Shown here: positions 10,309 through 19,085 of the stretch, in pieces
Numbering within the stretch: position 1 is the stretch's first letter
Layout: each line of letters starts with the position of its first letter
Assembly: GCA_023135905.1 (NCBI GenBank)
Contig: JAGLSE010000055.1
Location: forward strand, 1 to 47,928
Source: Candidatus Omnitrophota bacterium
GTDB taxonomy: Bacteria > Omnitrophota > Gorgyraeia > Duberdicusellales > 4484-171
Direction: 5' to 3'
DNA length: 47,928 nucleotides
Made by a program: the position numbers and the translations under genes
The notes under the pieces: generated by a model
What the model was told of the DNA's origin: nothing
The model's input: only the letters and a program-made list of their open reading frames with translations
The model's database searches: none

Positions 10309-11084
10309 TACACTTTACCTCTTCTCTTTAAAGTATCTTCTTCACTAACCGGGCAAACTTCTTTTTTTTTGGCGGTATAAACTGAAACAACGTTTAAACC
10401 TTCAAAATGACTCTCTATATCGTTAAGTTCACTTTCAGATAATGGTTTTACCCCGCAAGACCGTAACGGTGTATTAATCTGCACTTGATCAGGATTAATT
10501 TCCCTAGCAATCTCAGCAATTTTAGAAACAAATGCTTTATTCTCCTCAATAAACATAATCTGTAAGGCTAACTCGCCTTTATATTCCCTTCTAAAGGTTT
10601 TTAGAGCCCTGACAATAGTCTCAAATTTTATTTTTTTCATAGGACGATTTATACACTCAAACATTGACTGAGAAGCAGCATCAAGCTTAGCTATAACAAA
10701 ATCAGCCGCTACTAAATCATCGCGTACATACTTTTTATCCAACAAAGATGAATTGGTTATAACGGCAATTTTATTTCTTCTTTTCTTTTTGATAGATTTG
10801 ATCATTCTACCGATGTTTTCCGCTAATGTAGGTTCGCCTCTGCTGGAAAAAGTTATATAATCTATCTCTAAAGAGGATAATGAATCCAGTTCTTCTATCA
10901 CTTTAGCAATAGGAACAAATGTTTTTCTTTCATCGGTAAAAATCTTAGTTTTTCCAAGTTGACAATAAAGGCAATCAAAACTGCAAATCTTCTCCTCAGA
11001 AGAAAGAGGGTCTATCCCTAAAGAACTCCCCAGACGCCACGAAGGCACAGGACCATAAATATATCTATAATCTCTCTTGCTCAT
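10308..11084 (-). CDS. Radical SAM protein (COG0731/TYW1-like)
   Basis: 'IYGPVPSWRLGSSLGIDP..KICSFDCLYCQLG' with CxxxCxxC; next gene start at 10308. Confidence 0.85.
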   Translation of the reverse strand: MSKRDYRYIYGPVPSWRLGSSLGIDPLSSEEKICSFDCLYCQLGKTKIFTDERKTFVPIAKVIEELDSLSSLEIDYITFSSRGEPTLAENIGRMIKSIKKKRRNKIAVITNSSLLDKKYVRDDLVAADFVIAKLDAASQSMFECINRPMKKIKFETIVRALKTFRREYKGELALQIMFIEENKAFVSKIAEIAREINPDQVQINTPLRSCGVKPLSESELNDIESHFEGLNVVSVYTAKKKEVCPVSEEDTLKRRGKV

Positions 11085-11707
11085 TTTATAGAATATTGTT
11101 CATTGCCCACAAACATCTCAAATAATCTTTCTGGAATACCGACTGCCATAATATCTCTTCCTAATCCTGCTGACTTACGGGAATCTTCACAGCCAAAAGA
11201 AAAAGTTATATCTTTAGATAAATGTGTTTTTACCGCCACACTGCCACAAATAGACATCATCCCACCTAATGAAACATCCAGAGTTTTTCCTGTATTAGCC
11301 TGATATATTTTAACTATAGCCATGGCTTGCTCAGGGGAGACATATGACAAAACAAGATCGGGTTTACCCATAGTATTTAACCCGATATACTCTACCGGCT
11401 TTTTAAAGAAATAAGCTTGAGATAATATCGATTCAAGAGTATTCAGTGGCATACTATTTTTATCACGACATCTTTCTACGAATTTATCTCGTGAATCATT
11501 CCAGCCAAAAGCACAATTAGCGCCAGCACAGTTTAGACTGGTTTTATCTAAAATTACCGGTTGAATTATAGCTAGTTTTATCGCCTGACAAAATTTTACG
11601 TCTTTTAATATTTTAGCATCTGTATCTTTCGGCTTTTCTTGATAAAATTTTACTTTAATCCAATGAGAACCAAGTTTATTTGATAACTTCCAATTAACTT
11701 TTTCCAT
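11081..11707 (-). CDS. DUF169 domain-containing protein
   Basis: 208 aa; 'W.KVKFYQEKPKD', 'GANCAFGW', 'SFGCEDSRKSAG'; 4-nt overlap with radical SAM gene. Confidence 0.75.
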   Translation of the reverse strand: MEKVNWKLSNKLGSHWIKVKFYQEKPKDTDAKILKDVKFCQAIKLAIIQPVILDKTSLNCAGANCAFGWNDSRDKFVERCRDKNSMPLNTLESILSQAYFFKKPVEYIGLNTMGKPDLVLSYVSPEQAMAIVKIYQANTGKTLDVSLGGMMSICGSVAVKTHLSKDITFSFGCEDSRKSAGLGRDIMAVGIPERLFEMFVGNEQYSIK

Positions 11708-12641
11708 CCAGTACCTCCTTTTGCAGCCGATCCCAAATACTTTTAATTTTTGTACTGATTTCTCCTTGAGAATACTCTATGATCGTCTCCCCCTGTACCA
11801 TTGCTTTAACGATATCTTTATCAAACCCTATCTTACCAATAAGGGGCACATTGTTGCTTTGACAATATTGAACTATTTTTTCGGCGACATCAATATTCAA
11901 ATCATACTTATTTATAACTAACGCGACTGGTACTTTAAAATGCCTTGCAACATCAATAACTCGCGTTGCATCATGTAAACCCGACAAACTAGGCTCTGTT
12001 ACAACTAAAGCACAATCGACTCCTGATAAAGAAGCGATTACCGCGCAACCTATCCCCGGTGAACCGTCAATAATTACCCAGTCCGCATTAATCTCTTCTG
12101 CCTTTTCTTTTGCTCTCTTTCTTACCAAACTTACTAATTTACCCGAATTTTCCTGAGCTATCCCTAGTTTAGCGTGAATCATCGGGCCAAAGCGAGTTTG
12201 AGAATCAAACCATTGGCCGGCAATATTTTCTTTCATTTCAATTGCCCCGCAAGGACAAACAAAACTACAAAAAGCACAACCTTCACAAGAAACCGAATCT
12301 ACAACAAACCTATCCTTGTCCGTGCCCATATTCTCACCCAATTCTTTCTTCTGTAATTTTTTTTCTAAAAAAATTTTAAATTTATCGACTGAAATAGCAT
12401 CAAACCGACAAATCATCTTACATTTACCACACAAAATACATTTATCTTGATCAATAACCGCTGTTTTACCACTTTTAAATTCGTGTTTTTCTTTTATTTC
12501 AGGCTTAAGTAATAAATGTAAGTCTGCCGCATCAACATCGCAATCAGCCATTACCGTATTATTAGCTAATGCGGCAAAACTAGCCGTAATTACTGTTTTG
12601 CCTGTGCCGCCTTTTCCACTAATAACTACAATCTGTTTCAT
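11694..12641 (-). CDS. MinD-superfamily P-loop ATPase with inserted 2x[4Fe-4S] ferredoxin domain
   Basis: 'SGKGGTGKT' deviant Walker A; 'CILCGKCKMIC' and 'CEGCAFCSFVCPCGAI'. Confidence 0.9.
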   Translation of the reverse strand: MKQIVVISGKGGTGKTVITASFAALANNTVMADCDVDAADLHLLLKPEIKEKHEFKSGKTAVIDQDKCILCGKCKMICRFDAISVDKFKIFLEKKLQKKELGENMGTDKDRFVVDSVSCEGCAFCSFVCPCGAIEMKENIAGQWFDSQTRFGPMIHAKLGIAQENSGKLVSLVRKRAKEKAEEINADWVIIDGSPGIGCAVIASLSGVDCALVVTEPSLSGLHDATRVIDVARHFKVPVALVINKYDLNIDVAEKIVQYCQSNNVPLIGKIGFDKDIVKAMVQGETIIEYSQGEISTKIKSIWDRLQKEVLDGKS

Positions 12642-12707
12642 AATTAACCTCTCACATTTTATCTAGTATTATCACAAATAACTTCTGTATTTTGCATCTT
12701 CCCCCTA

Positions 12708-12772
12708 AATCTTGCATCCTACCGCCTGTTACTTTTATAAACAAACTTATGAACTTATCAACGTCCCCTTAA
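12708..12772. repeat. Dispersed ~60 bp intergenic repeat, copy 1
   Basis: CTTGCATCCTACCGCCTGTTACTTTTATAAACAAACTTATGAACTTATCAACGTCCCC; core AACAAACTTATGAA(C/A)TTATC also near 39117 and 39759. Confidence 0.8.
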
Positions 12773-12784
12773 ATCTTAAATTTA

Positions 12785-13018
12785 TTTTAACACCCTGAAT
12801 TTAAATCCCCCTAACCCCCTTTTTCAAAGGGGGGACATGCTTTTTTATTTTTTTTATATTTCCTTTTATCTTCCATTTTCTTCTTTCCCCTCTTTTCCCT
12901 CCTTAGAAAAAGGGGCCTAGGGGAATTTGAATTTATATCCGTTCCGTCACCTAAGCAGATACGGGCTTCATAATATTAACCCTCAACCGCAAATAACTTT
13001 TCTCTTATTCTTTTTCTC
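12785..13018. repeat. ~235 bp inverted-repeat-containing element, copy A (no gene)
   Basis: Near-identical by eye to copy B at 40786-41026; internal arms CCCCCTAACCCCCTTTTTCAAAGGGGGG ... AAAAAGGGGCCTAGGGGAATTTGAATTTA. Confidence 0.85.
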
Positions 13019-13357
13019 TTTTACAATTTAAAATGCTAATTGCTAAATACCAAATTTAAAATTTTCTCCCATACCAAAGCAAATTAATTCTTTATTTGAG
13101 ACAATTTAACCAATTAACTTTTCCTCAAATTCATCTGTGTGTATCATTTTTTATCTGTGTGCATTTAAAATACCACACTTTTTCCCCCTTTTTTCTATAA
13201 TTTCGTAAACGAAGTGAACTAATTTCTATTAATTTCATTTTGCGATAGCAAAATATATTTCCTTTTTTACGTCTATACGTCGTTACATCGCTACTTCTCT
13301 CCCTTCTCCTGACCTCTAGACTTCTTTCTTCCTGCGTCCTTAATCCTGCATTTTACA

Positions 13358-14704
13358 CTACATCTTATCTAAAGCATCTTGAGCTGCTACTACTAAGGGA
13401 TAAGTTGTAGGCGCGCTAGTCAAAAAAGGATGCGTAGCCATTTGTAATGTTTCCAATTCAGTAGCAGACATTCTTTTCTGAATAGCGACACCGATTAAAT
13501 TAATCAGCTCCCCGCAAGATATTCCTCCTACTACCTGACCACCCAATATAATTCCTGATTTAAGGGAAAAGATTAATTTAACTTTAATATTACTTGCACC
13601 AGGTAAAGTACCGGGATGTTTATCTACGTTTTGGGCTAAACCGGTTACTATCTCAAAACCTTCTATACTGGCATTATTTTCCGTTAGTCCCGCCGATCCT
13701 AAAACTAAACCATCAATAAAAGTAGAATAAATAGCAATTGTCCCTTTATTCTCTCTAATTACCTTTAATTTATAAAGATTTGCCCCTGCAATTCTTGCCT
13801 CAGCTGTAGCAGTAGAAGCAAGCATTACCGGGGTATTTCGACGGGTATAAAAATCTCTTTTACCAACACAATCACCTACAGCAAAAATATCGGGATCATT
13901 TGTACGCATATATTCATCTACCCATATACCTTTACCTCGATCTAAATCTAATCCAGCTTCAATCGCTAGTTCGCTGTTAGCAATCCCTCCTACACCTAAA
14001 ATAATACTATCAATATCTATTTCTTTACCATCAGAAAAACGTACTTTTTCAACTTTTCCACTACCTTTAATTTCTTCTACTCTGGTATTAGTTAAGACCT
14101 TAACATTACAACTTTTAAGTTTTTCTTCTACAAGCTGAGAAAACTCAGGATCAAAAGAATTGGCTAAAAGTCTAGGCAACATTTCCACTAAATATACATT
14201 TATGTTATTCATCTTAGAAATCTCATCAGCAAACTCAACACCAATGAACCCTCCCCCTATAATCAAAACATTCTTTGATTTCTTAATTTCTACAATTGAA
14301 TTCTTTAAATAATCCATATCCTTATATATAGGATAAACTCCTTTTTTATCTATCCCAGGTATAGGCAATACCATCGGAGATGAACCAACAGCTATAATTA
14401 ACTTTTCATAAGTATAACTTTGGCCACTTTTACTCAAAACTTGTTTTTGACCACGATCGATTTTAATTGCTTCATCTACAATTACCTTAATATTATTCTT
14501 TTCTAAAGCTGCGTTGCCTAATTTATTATCATCAGGATTCTTTAAACTGGAAAACATATAAGGAATTCCGCAAGGGATACAGCCATTCCCTATACTTTTC
14601 ATCAATGAAATTTTTTTATCAGGATAAGATCTTTTTGCTGTCACCGCGCTGATTATTCCTGCAGGACCGCCGCCGATTACTAAAATACCTGTTTGATCTT
14701 CCAT
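13358..14704 (-). CDS. FAD/NAD(P)-dependent disulfide-type oxidoreductase (CoA-disulfide reductase/NADH oxidase-like)
   Basis: GGGPAG FAD motif; 'GCIPCGIPY'; GGGFIGVEFA NAD motif. Start placed at 14704 (MEDQTGILVIGG) with GGAGG upstream. Confidence 0.85.
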   Translation of the reverse strand: MEDQTGILVIGGGPAGIISAVTAKRSYPDKKISLMKSIGNGCIPCGIPYMFSSLKNPDDNKLGNAALEKNNIKVIVDEAIKIDRGQKQVLSKSGQSYTYEKLIIAVGSSPMVLPIPGIDKKGVYPIYKDMDYLKNSIVEIKKSKNVLIIGGGFIGVEFADEISKMNNINVYLVEMLPRLLANSFDPEFSQLVEEKLKSCNVKVLTNTRVEEIKGSGKVEKVRFSDGKEIDIDSIILGVGGIANSELAIEAGLDLDRGKGIWVDEYMRTNDPDIFAVGDCVGKRDFYTRRNTPVMLASTATAEARIAGANLYKLKVIRENKGTIAIYSTFIDGLVLGSAGLTENNASIEGFEIVTGLAQNVDKHPGTLPGASNIKVKLIFSLKSGIILGGQVVGGISCGELINLIGVAIQKRMSATELETLQMATHPFLTSAPTTYPLVVAAQDALDKM

Positions 14705-14720
14705 AATTAATCTTACCTCC

Positions 14721-15104
14721 TTAATTAGTTTCAATCATTACACATAGACCGTGTATAATATTAATGCTGTTTTGTTTACAAAAATTTATTACTTCCTCGT
14801 TTTCCGCGCCCGGCTGAATCCATACTCTATTTATACTCATTTCTTTACACTCCTTGATAATATTGGCCGTAATCTTAGGTGGAGTAACAATATTCACAAC
14901 ATCTATACTTGTAGGAATATCTTTAACACTCGAGTAACACTTGACTCCTTCGACCTCAGTAATCCTGGGATTAACAGGATACACCTCATAACCTCTTTTT
15001 TTTAAGGATTTAAAAATACGCCAAGCTACTTTTGTTTCATTAGAAAACGATCCGGCTACAGCAAAACTTTTCTGGTTCAAAAAATCTTTAATTAAATTCT
15101 CCAT
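14721..15104 (-). CDS. CoA-binding domain protein (YccU-like)
   Basis: 'FAVAGSFSNETKVAWRIFKSLKKRGYEVYPVNP' and 'VWIQPGAENEEVI'. Confidence 0.85.
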   Translation of the reverse strand: MENLIKDFLNQKSFAVAGSFSNETKVAWRIFKSLKKRGYEVYPVNPRITEVEGVKCYSSVKDIPTSIDVVNIVTPPKITANIIKECKEMSINRVWIQPGAENEEVINFCKQNSINIIHGLCVMIETN

Positions 15105-15954
15105 TGCTTATCCTCCTGAACAATTCTTTAAAATGTTCTCTGTATTTCGGTAAGACTTCAACAATTGGCACGCCTTGGGAATAAGCTGAGGCGATTTCCT
15201 TTTTAAAAGGTATCCGCATTAATATTGGTATATTTTGATTTTGACAATATTCGTCAGTTTTATTATCCCCTAAATCAGAGCGATTAATTATCACGCCAAA
15301 AGGTATTTTGAGTTTTCTTAACACTTCTATAGCTAAAATTAAATCGTTAAGACCAAAAGGAGTGGGTTCAGTAACAAGAATACAAAAATCACTTTCCTTA
15401 ATTGATTCTATTACAGGACAAGACGTCCCCGGAGGAGCATCAATAATATTTACTCTAGTGGAACTGATATGTTTTTTAACCGCCCTAATAAGCGGGGGTG
15501 CCATTGCCTGGCCAATATTAAGTTTTCCGTGAACAAATTGCAAATCTGTGATGAACGAGGTTGAACCATAACCGATTTCTGTAAAACCTATTTCTTTATC
15601 AACTTCTTTTATCGCTTTTTGTGGACAAAAATATGTGCAAGATCCGCAGCCATGGCAAAGCTCAGCAAAAACGAGGGTTGTTTTATTCAGTATCGCGATC
15701 GCATTATACATACAGACCTGTTTGCATTTACCGCAATAATTGCATTTAGTTTTATCTATCTGAGGAACGGGAATAAAAACAAAAATCTTTTCCTGAATTT
15801 TAGGTTTTATAAAAATATGGGCATTAGGCTCTTCAACATCACAATCTAAAATTTGCGCGTTCTTTATAGATAAAGCTAAATTAGTAGCAACAGTAGTTTT
15901 ACCTGTTCCACCCTTTCCACTGGCAATAGAAATAATCATATGTTTCAACTCCAA
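15088..15954 (-). CDS. Second MinD-superfamily P-loop ATPase with ferredoxin domain
   Basis: 'SGKGGTGKTTVATNL'; 'CNYCGKCKQVC' and 'CHGCGSCTYFCPQKAI'; overlaps CoA-binding gene start. Confidence 0.9.
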   Translation of the reverse strand: MELKHMIISIASGKGGTGKTTVATNLALSIKNAQILDCDVEEPNAHIFIKPKIQEKIFVFIPVPQIDKTKCNYCGKCKQVCMYNAIAILNKTTLVFAELCHGCGSCTYFCPQKAIKEVDKEIGFTEIGYGSTSFITDLQFVHGKLNIGQAMAPPLIRAVKKHISSTRVNIIDAPPGTSCPVIESIKESDFCILVTEPTPFGLNDLILAIEVLRKLKIPFGVIINRSDLGDNKTDEYCQNQNIPILMRIPFKKEIASAYSQGVPIVEVLPKYREHFKELFRRISNGEFN

Positions 15955-16100
15955 TTAATGTTAGGCTTTTATTTACCTCTAAAAAAGGCAAGAATTCTCT
16001 ACAAAAAAAATTTCTTTTTAAATATCTTAACTAAAATTTTTATAAAATTTATCCTTTTAGAAATATTTTTTATAAATTTTTATTTATGTATTTTTAAAAA

Positions 16101-16322
16101 TTATCCTCTTGCCATTTTTATTCCGCATTTAGGGCAATCTACTGACGTACAGGGTGTTCCCGGCTGATGAGCTACTTGAGCTCCACAGGCTAAACATACG
16201 CAATATCCGCCTGGACCTCTGCCCAAATCCCTTCCGCTAGAACTTGTTCTCTGACCACCACCTAATCCTCTTCCTGTGCCTGCCCCTTGACCCGCAGGAC
16301 CTGTTCCATCTCCTCTAGGCAT
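16101..16322 (-). CDS. Small Gly-rich protein with C-terminal Cys4 zinc/Fe-S-like ribbon
   Basis: 'MPRGDGTGPAGQGAGTGRGLGGG' start and CLAC...CPKC; strong upstream GGAGG. Confidence 0.7.
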   Translation of the reverse strand: MPRGDGTGPAGQGAGTGRGLGGGQRTSSSGRDLGRGPGGYCVCLACGAQVAHQPGTPCTSVDCPKCGIKMARG

Positions 16323-16484
16323 GTTACACCTCCGTATTTTTTAAAAGTTTTTTTGAACACTTATTCATACAAACAAAGTACATTTCATATATCACTCACT
16401 AATAATTGGTTTTTTATTTCCAAATTTTATTACCCGCATAGGTTATATATCAATACAACCACTATAACTTATCTTTCTTTTTAA

Positions 16485-16853
16485 TTATTGTCCACTGCCA
16501 AAATGAGAATCTACACTTGGACCATCAGTTGATTTAATCTCTCCTTTTTTATACTTTTCAATTGCTTCCTTTACTGTCCCGGACATACCTATGACAACCT
16601 TAATACCAGCCGCATTTAAAGTCTGATAAGCATTAGGACCAACATTACCAGTAAGAACTACTTTTATTCCTTTGTCAGAAATAAACTGTCCCGATTGAAT
16701 TCCTGCTCCTCCCATACTATCCATATTAGGATTTTTAACGGCCTCAAATTCTAAAGAATCAGAATCAGCCATAATAAAATATTGGCATCTGCCAAATCGC
16801 GGATCAACCGCTGAATCTAAACTATCTCCTTGTGACGTAATACAAATCTTCAT
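16485..16853 (-). CDS. NifX/NifB-C-like (dinitrogenase Fe-Mo cofactor family) protein
   Basis: 'DPRFGRCQYFI', 'GGAGIQSGQFISDKGIKVVLTGNVGPNAYQTL'. Confidence 0.85.
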   Translation of the reverse strand: MKICITSQGDSLDSAVDPRFGRCQYFIMADSDSLEFEAVKNPNMDSMGGAGIQSGQFISDKGIKVVLTGNVGPNAYQTLNAAGIKVVIGMSGTVKEAIEKYKKGEIKSTDGPSVDSHFGSGQ

Positions 16854-16864
16854 AGACTTACCTC

Positions 16865-17266
16865 CTATTGATGCTCACAATCATCTTCATTAGGACTATC
16901 GCAAACTGTTTTTTCTACACCATATCCTTTTCCTGCCCCAGGCTGACAAAGGCTTTCTCCACCCTGAAGAGTTCCTTCCGCTGTTTGTTTAACTACTTCA
17001 GCTACTGTACCGCTAATTCCCATTATTGTTTTAATCCCTGTTTCATCAAATAACATTTGCGCCCGTTGTCCCATACCGCCGGCAATAATAGTGTCCACGC
17101 CTTTTTCCTTTAAAAACTGTGGTAAGAATCCTGGATGATGTCCTGGATTATCAATCGTATTGTTACTTATTATTTTATCACCTTCAAACTCTACAATAGT
17201 AAACGAAGGACACCTGCCAAAATGAGCTGAAACTAATTCACCATCTGTTGAAATTGCTATTTTCAA
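16865..17266 (-). CDS. NifX/NifB-C-like protein with Cys-containing C-terminal tail
   Basis: 'STDGELVSAHFGRCPSFTIVE', 'GVDTIIAGGMGQRAQMLFDETGIKTIMG'; tail CQPG...CDSPNEDDCEHQ. Confidence 0.85.
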   Translation of the reverse strand: MKIAISTDGELVSAHFGRCPSFTIVEFEGDKIISNNTIDNPGHHPGFLPQFLKEKGVDTIIAGGMGQRAQMLFDETGIKTIMGISGTVAEVVKQTAEGTLQGGESLCQPGAGKGYGVEKTVCDSPNEDDCEHQ

Positions 17267-17409
17267 AATATACCTCCTTAATAAGACTTATCCTTGCTAT
17301 CTAAAATCTCAAGGACTTAGCCGACTTGATCCTAAAATACTCTTGAAAAATACCTTAAAAAGAATTCAGATATTCAACCGCAAAGAATCTTACAAAATTT
17401 ATCAAAACC

Positions 17410-17441
17410 GGTGGGAATAAAGATGCTGCTTTACTCCCACC
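17410..17441 (-). terminator. Hairpin between DUF5320-like and NifX-like genes (terminator or attenuator)
   Basis: GGTGGGA-A-TAAAG-ATGCTG-CTTTA-C-TCCCACC. Confidence 0.5.
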
Positions 17442-17453
17442 AATGACTAATTA

Positions 17454-17843
17454 CTATTCATTCCCTTCTGATGCCGCGTTAGATTCTAATTCTTTGATAC
17501 GCTGATTGATTGCGGCTATTTCATCCTGCATGGCACGAGATTCTTCTTTTAAAACTCTAGCTTCATCTTCAGCAGAAATAGCCGGACTGCCATAAGCATT
17601 TCCATATGGAGACCCATAAGCATAAGGATAAGGTTGCACTGCCCCAAACCGTCTAAAACCACGACCTAAGCCTTGTCCTCTGCCAAAACCTCTACCGAAC
17701 CCACGAGAATAAATATCTTCTTGAGTTCCGACAGGTACGAATCTACGTCTAGGTATCCGCGCGGGATAACCAACACAATAACCTCTGCCTCCACCAGTAG
17801 ACGCTCCCTCCCCTCTTGGTCCTGTTCCATCAAAACCTGGCAT
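17454..17843 (-). CDS. DUF5320-like Gly/Arg-rich protein
   Basis: 'MPGFDGTGPRGEGASTGGGRGYC' start and C-terminal coiled-coil-like helix; start moved in from 17879. Confidence 0.75.
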   Translation of the reverse strand: MPGFDGTGPRGEGASTGGGRGYCVGYPARIPRRRFVPVGTQEDIYSRGFGRGFGRGQGLGRGFRRFGAVQPYPYAYGSPYGNAYGSPAISAEDEARVLKEESRAMQDEIAAINQRIKELESNAASEGNE

Positions 17844-17899
17844 TTTAATCACCTCCCTTCTATTTACTAATGTTAACAATTATCCTTAGAAGTAAAAAA

Positions 17900-18376
17900 C
17901 TACTTTTTTTCTTTACACCTCTCGCATAATCCGTAAAACTGTAATATATGTTTCATAATCCTAAAATTATATTTTTTAGTAAGACCTTTTTCCGTTTTAT
18001 TAAGCAACTCTACTTCTTCATCAATAAAATCAGTATAATTAATTATTCGTTGGCAATTAATGCAGATTAAATGATGATGGTGGTGATTTTTGTCCTCAAT
18101 TCCTCTATTCAACTCATATCTTGCACGGCCGTCACCAAAATCAAATTTATAAACCAGCTGTAACTGAGCTAATAGCTCTAATGTCCTATAAACTGTAGAC
18201 ATACCGCTTGAAGGATGGATTTTATAAGCATGATGATATATCTCTTCCGCGCTTAAATGTTCTGACGTTTTACTTAAAACGTCTAAAATCGCCTGCCGAG
18301 ATAAAGTAAGCCGATACCCATACCCTTTAAATCTTCCATGGCACCATCCTAATCCTTTCCCGAAACTTCTTGGCAT
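17900..18376 (-). CDS. Fur-family transcriptional regulator
   Basis: Winged-helix 'LTLSRQAILDVLSKTSEHLSAEEIYHHAYKIHPSSGMSTVYRTLELL'; HHHHH motif and CxxC/CxxC sites. Confidence 0.9.
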   Translation of the reverse strand: MPRSFGKGLGWCHGRFKGYGYRLTLSRQAILDVLSKTSEHLSAEEIYHHAYKIHPSSGMSTVYRTLELLAQLQLVYKFDFGDGRARYELNRGIEDKNHHHHHLICINCQRIINYTDFIDEEVELLNKTEKGLTKKYNFRIMKHILQFYGLCERCKEKK

Positions 18377-18389
18377 TTTTTCTCCTTAT

Positions 18390-18404
18390 TGGGAATAATT
18401 CCCA
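18390..18404. promoter_or_regulatory. Perfect 7-1-7 inverted repeat TGGGAAT-A-ATTCCCA in the Fur-family gene leader
   Basis: Read directly; lies just upstream of the start codon and downstream of the predicted promoter. Confidence 0.7.
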
Positions 18405-18415
18405 CTTCCAATTAA

Positions 18416-18444
18416 AATATACCGCATATCTTTTTCTTTGTCAA
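18416..18444 (-). promoter_or_regulatory. Sigma-70-type promoter of the Fur-family gene
   Basis: Minus strand TTGACA-17 bp-TATATT, ~40 bp upstream of ATG. Confidence 0.7.
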
Positions 18445-19085
18445 GAATTAAAATTCTGGAGTTTCCTCATTTTTTAAAAAAGCCGCAAAACCCACGAATA
18501 TAAGCTATTTTACATAGCTTATACTTTTTTCTTACAAAAACGGATATTAAAAAGAATTCTAAAAACCCTTCCAGAGAAAGATAATTCTTGCCACGGGGTA
18601 GTTAATTTTCTCATCTTTTATAATACATTTACGTTTATGAGCAATAATGATAAACTGCTCGATTTCTACTAATAAAAATTTCTTTTATTTCTTTAATATT
18701 TCGTTTTTTTATCTTGCCTATATTGGATAACAAATCCCAGGTCATAGCACACATCCCCTATGTTTGAATGGCCGATAATCAATATATTTTGAAACATGAA
18801 ATCCTTTCTTTTTTAAACAAATTGCCTTTAAAAAAAATAATAGTTTTCACACAACATCAAGTATTATAAAATACCAATAATGATAAAACGGATACAAGAT
18901 AGGAGGAGTAGTAATCAAGTCAGAGTAAAGAGTGAGGAGAAATTTGCGCTATTTGTGCCCAAAATCATGAATATTGATCGTTTGTTATTATAGCCTCTTT
19001 TATAATAATGATATAAAAATATTTTTCGAAAATATATCAAGTTTGTACCATAACTAAATAAAAATAGATTAACTTAGATAGGTAA

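Noticed and set aside
4723-18376. Magnetosome (mad/mam) island hypothesis, prompted by FeoAB and MinD ATPases
   Set aside because: No MamA/B/E/K or recognisable Mad proteins seen; the genes fit generic iron transport and ORP-like clusters better.
18500-18530. TATAAGCTA-TTTTACA-TAGCTTATA hairpin followed by CTTTTTT as a plus-strand terminator
   Set aside because: No plus-strand gene upstream. It may contribute to ending the phoU transcript from the other side, but the T-run is on the wrong side, so it is left unassigned.
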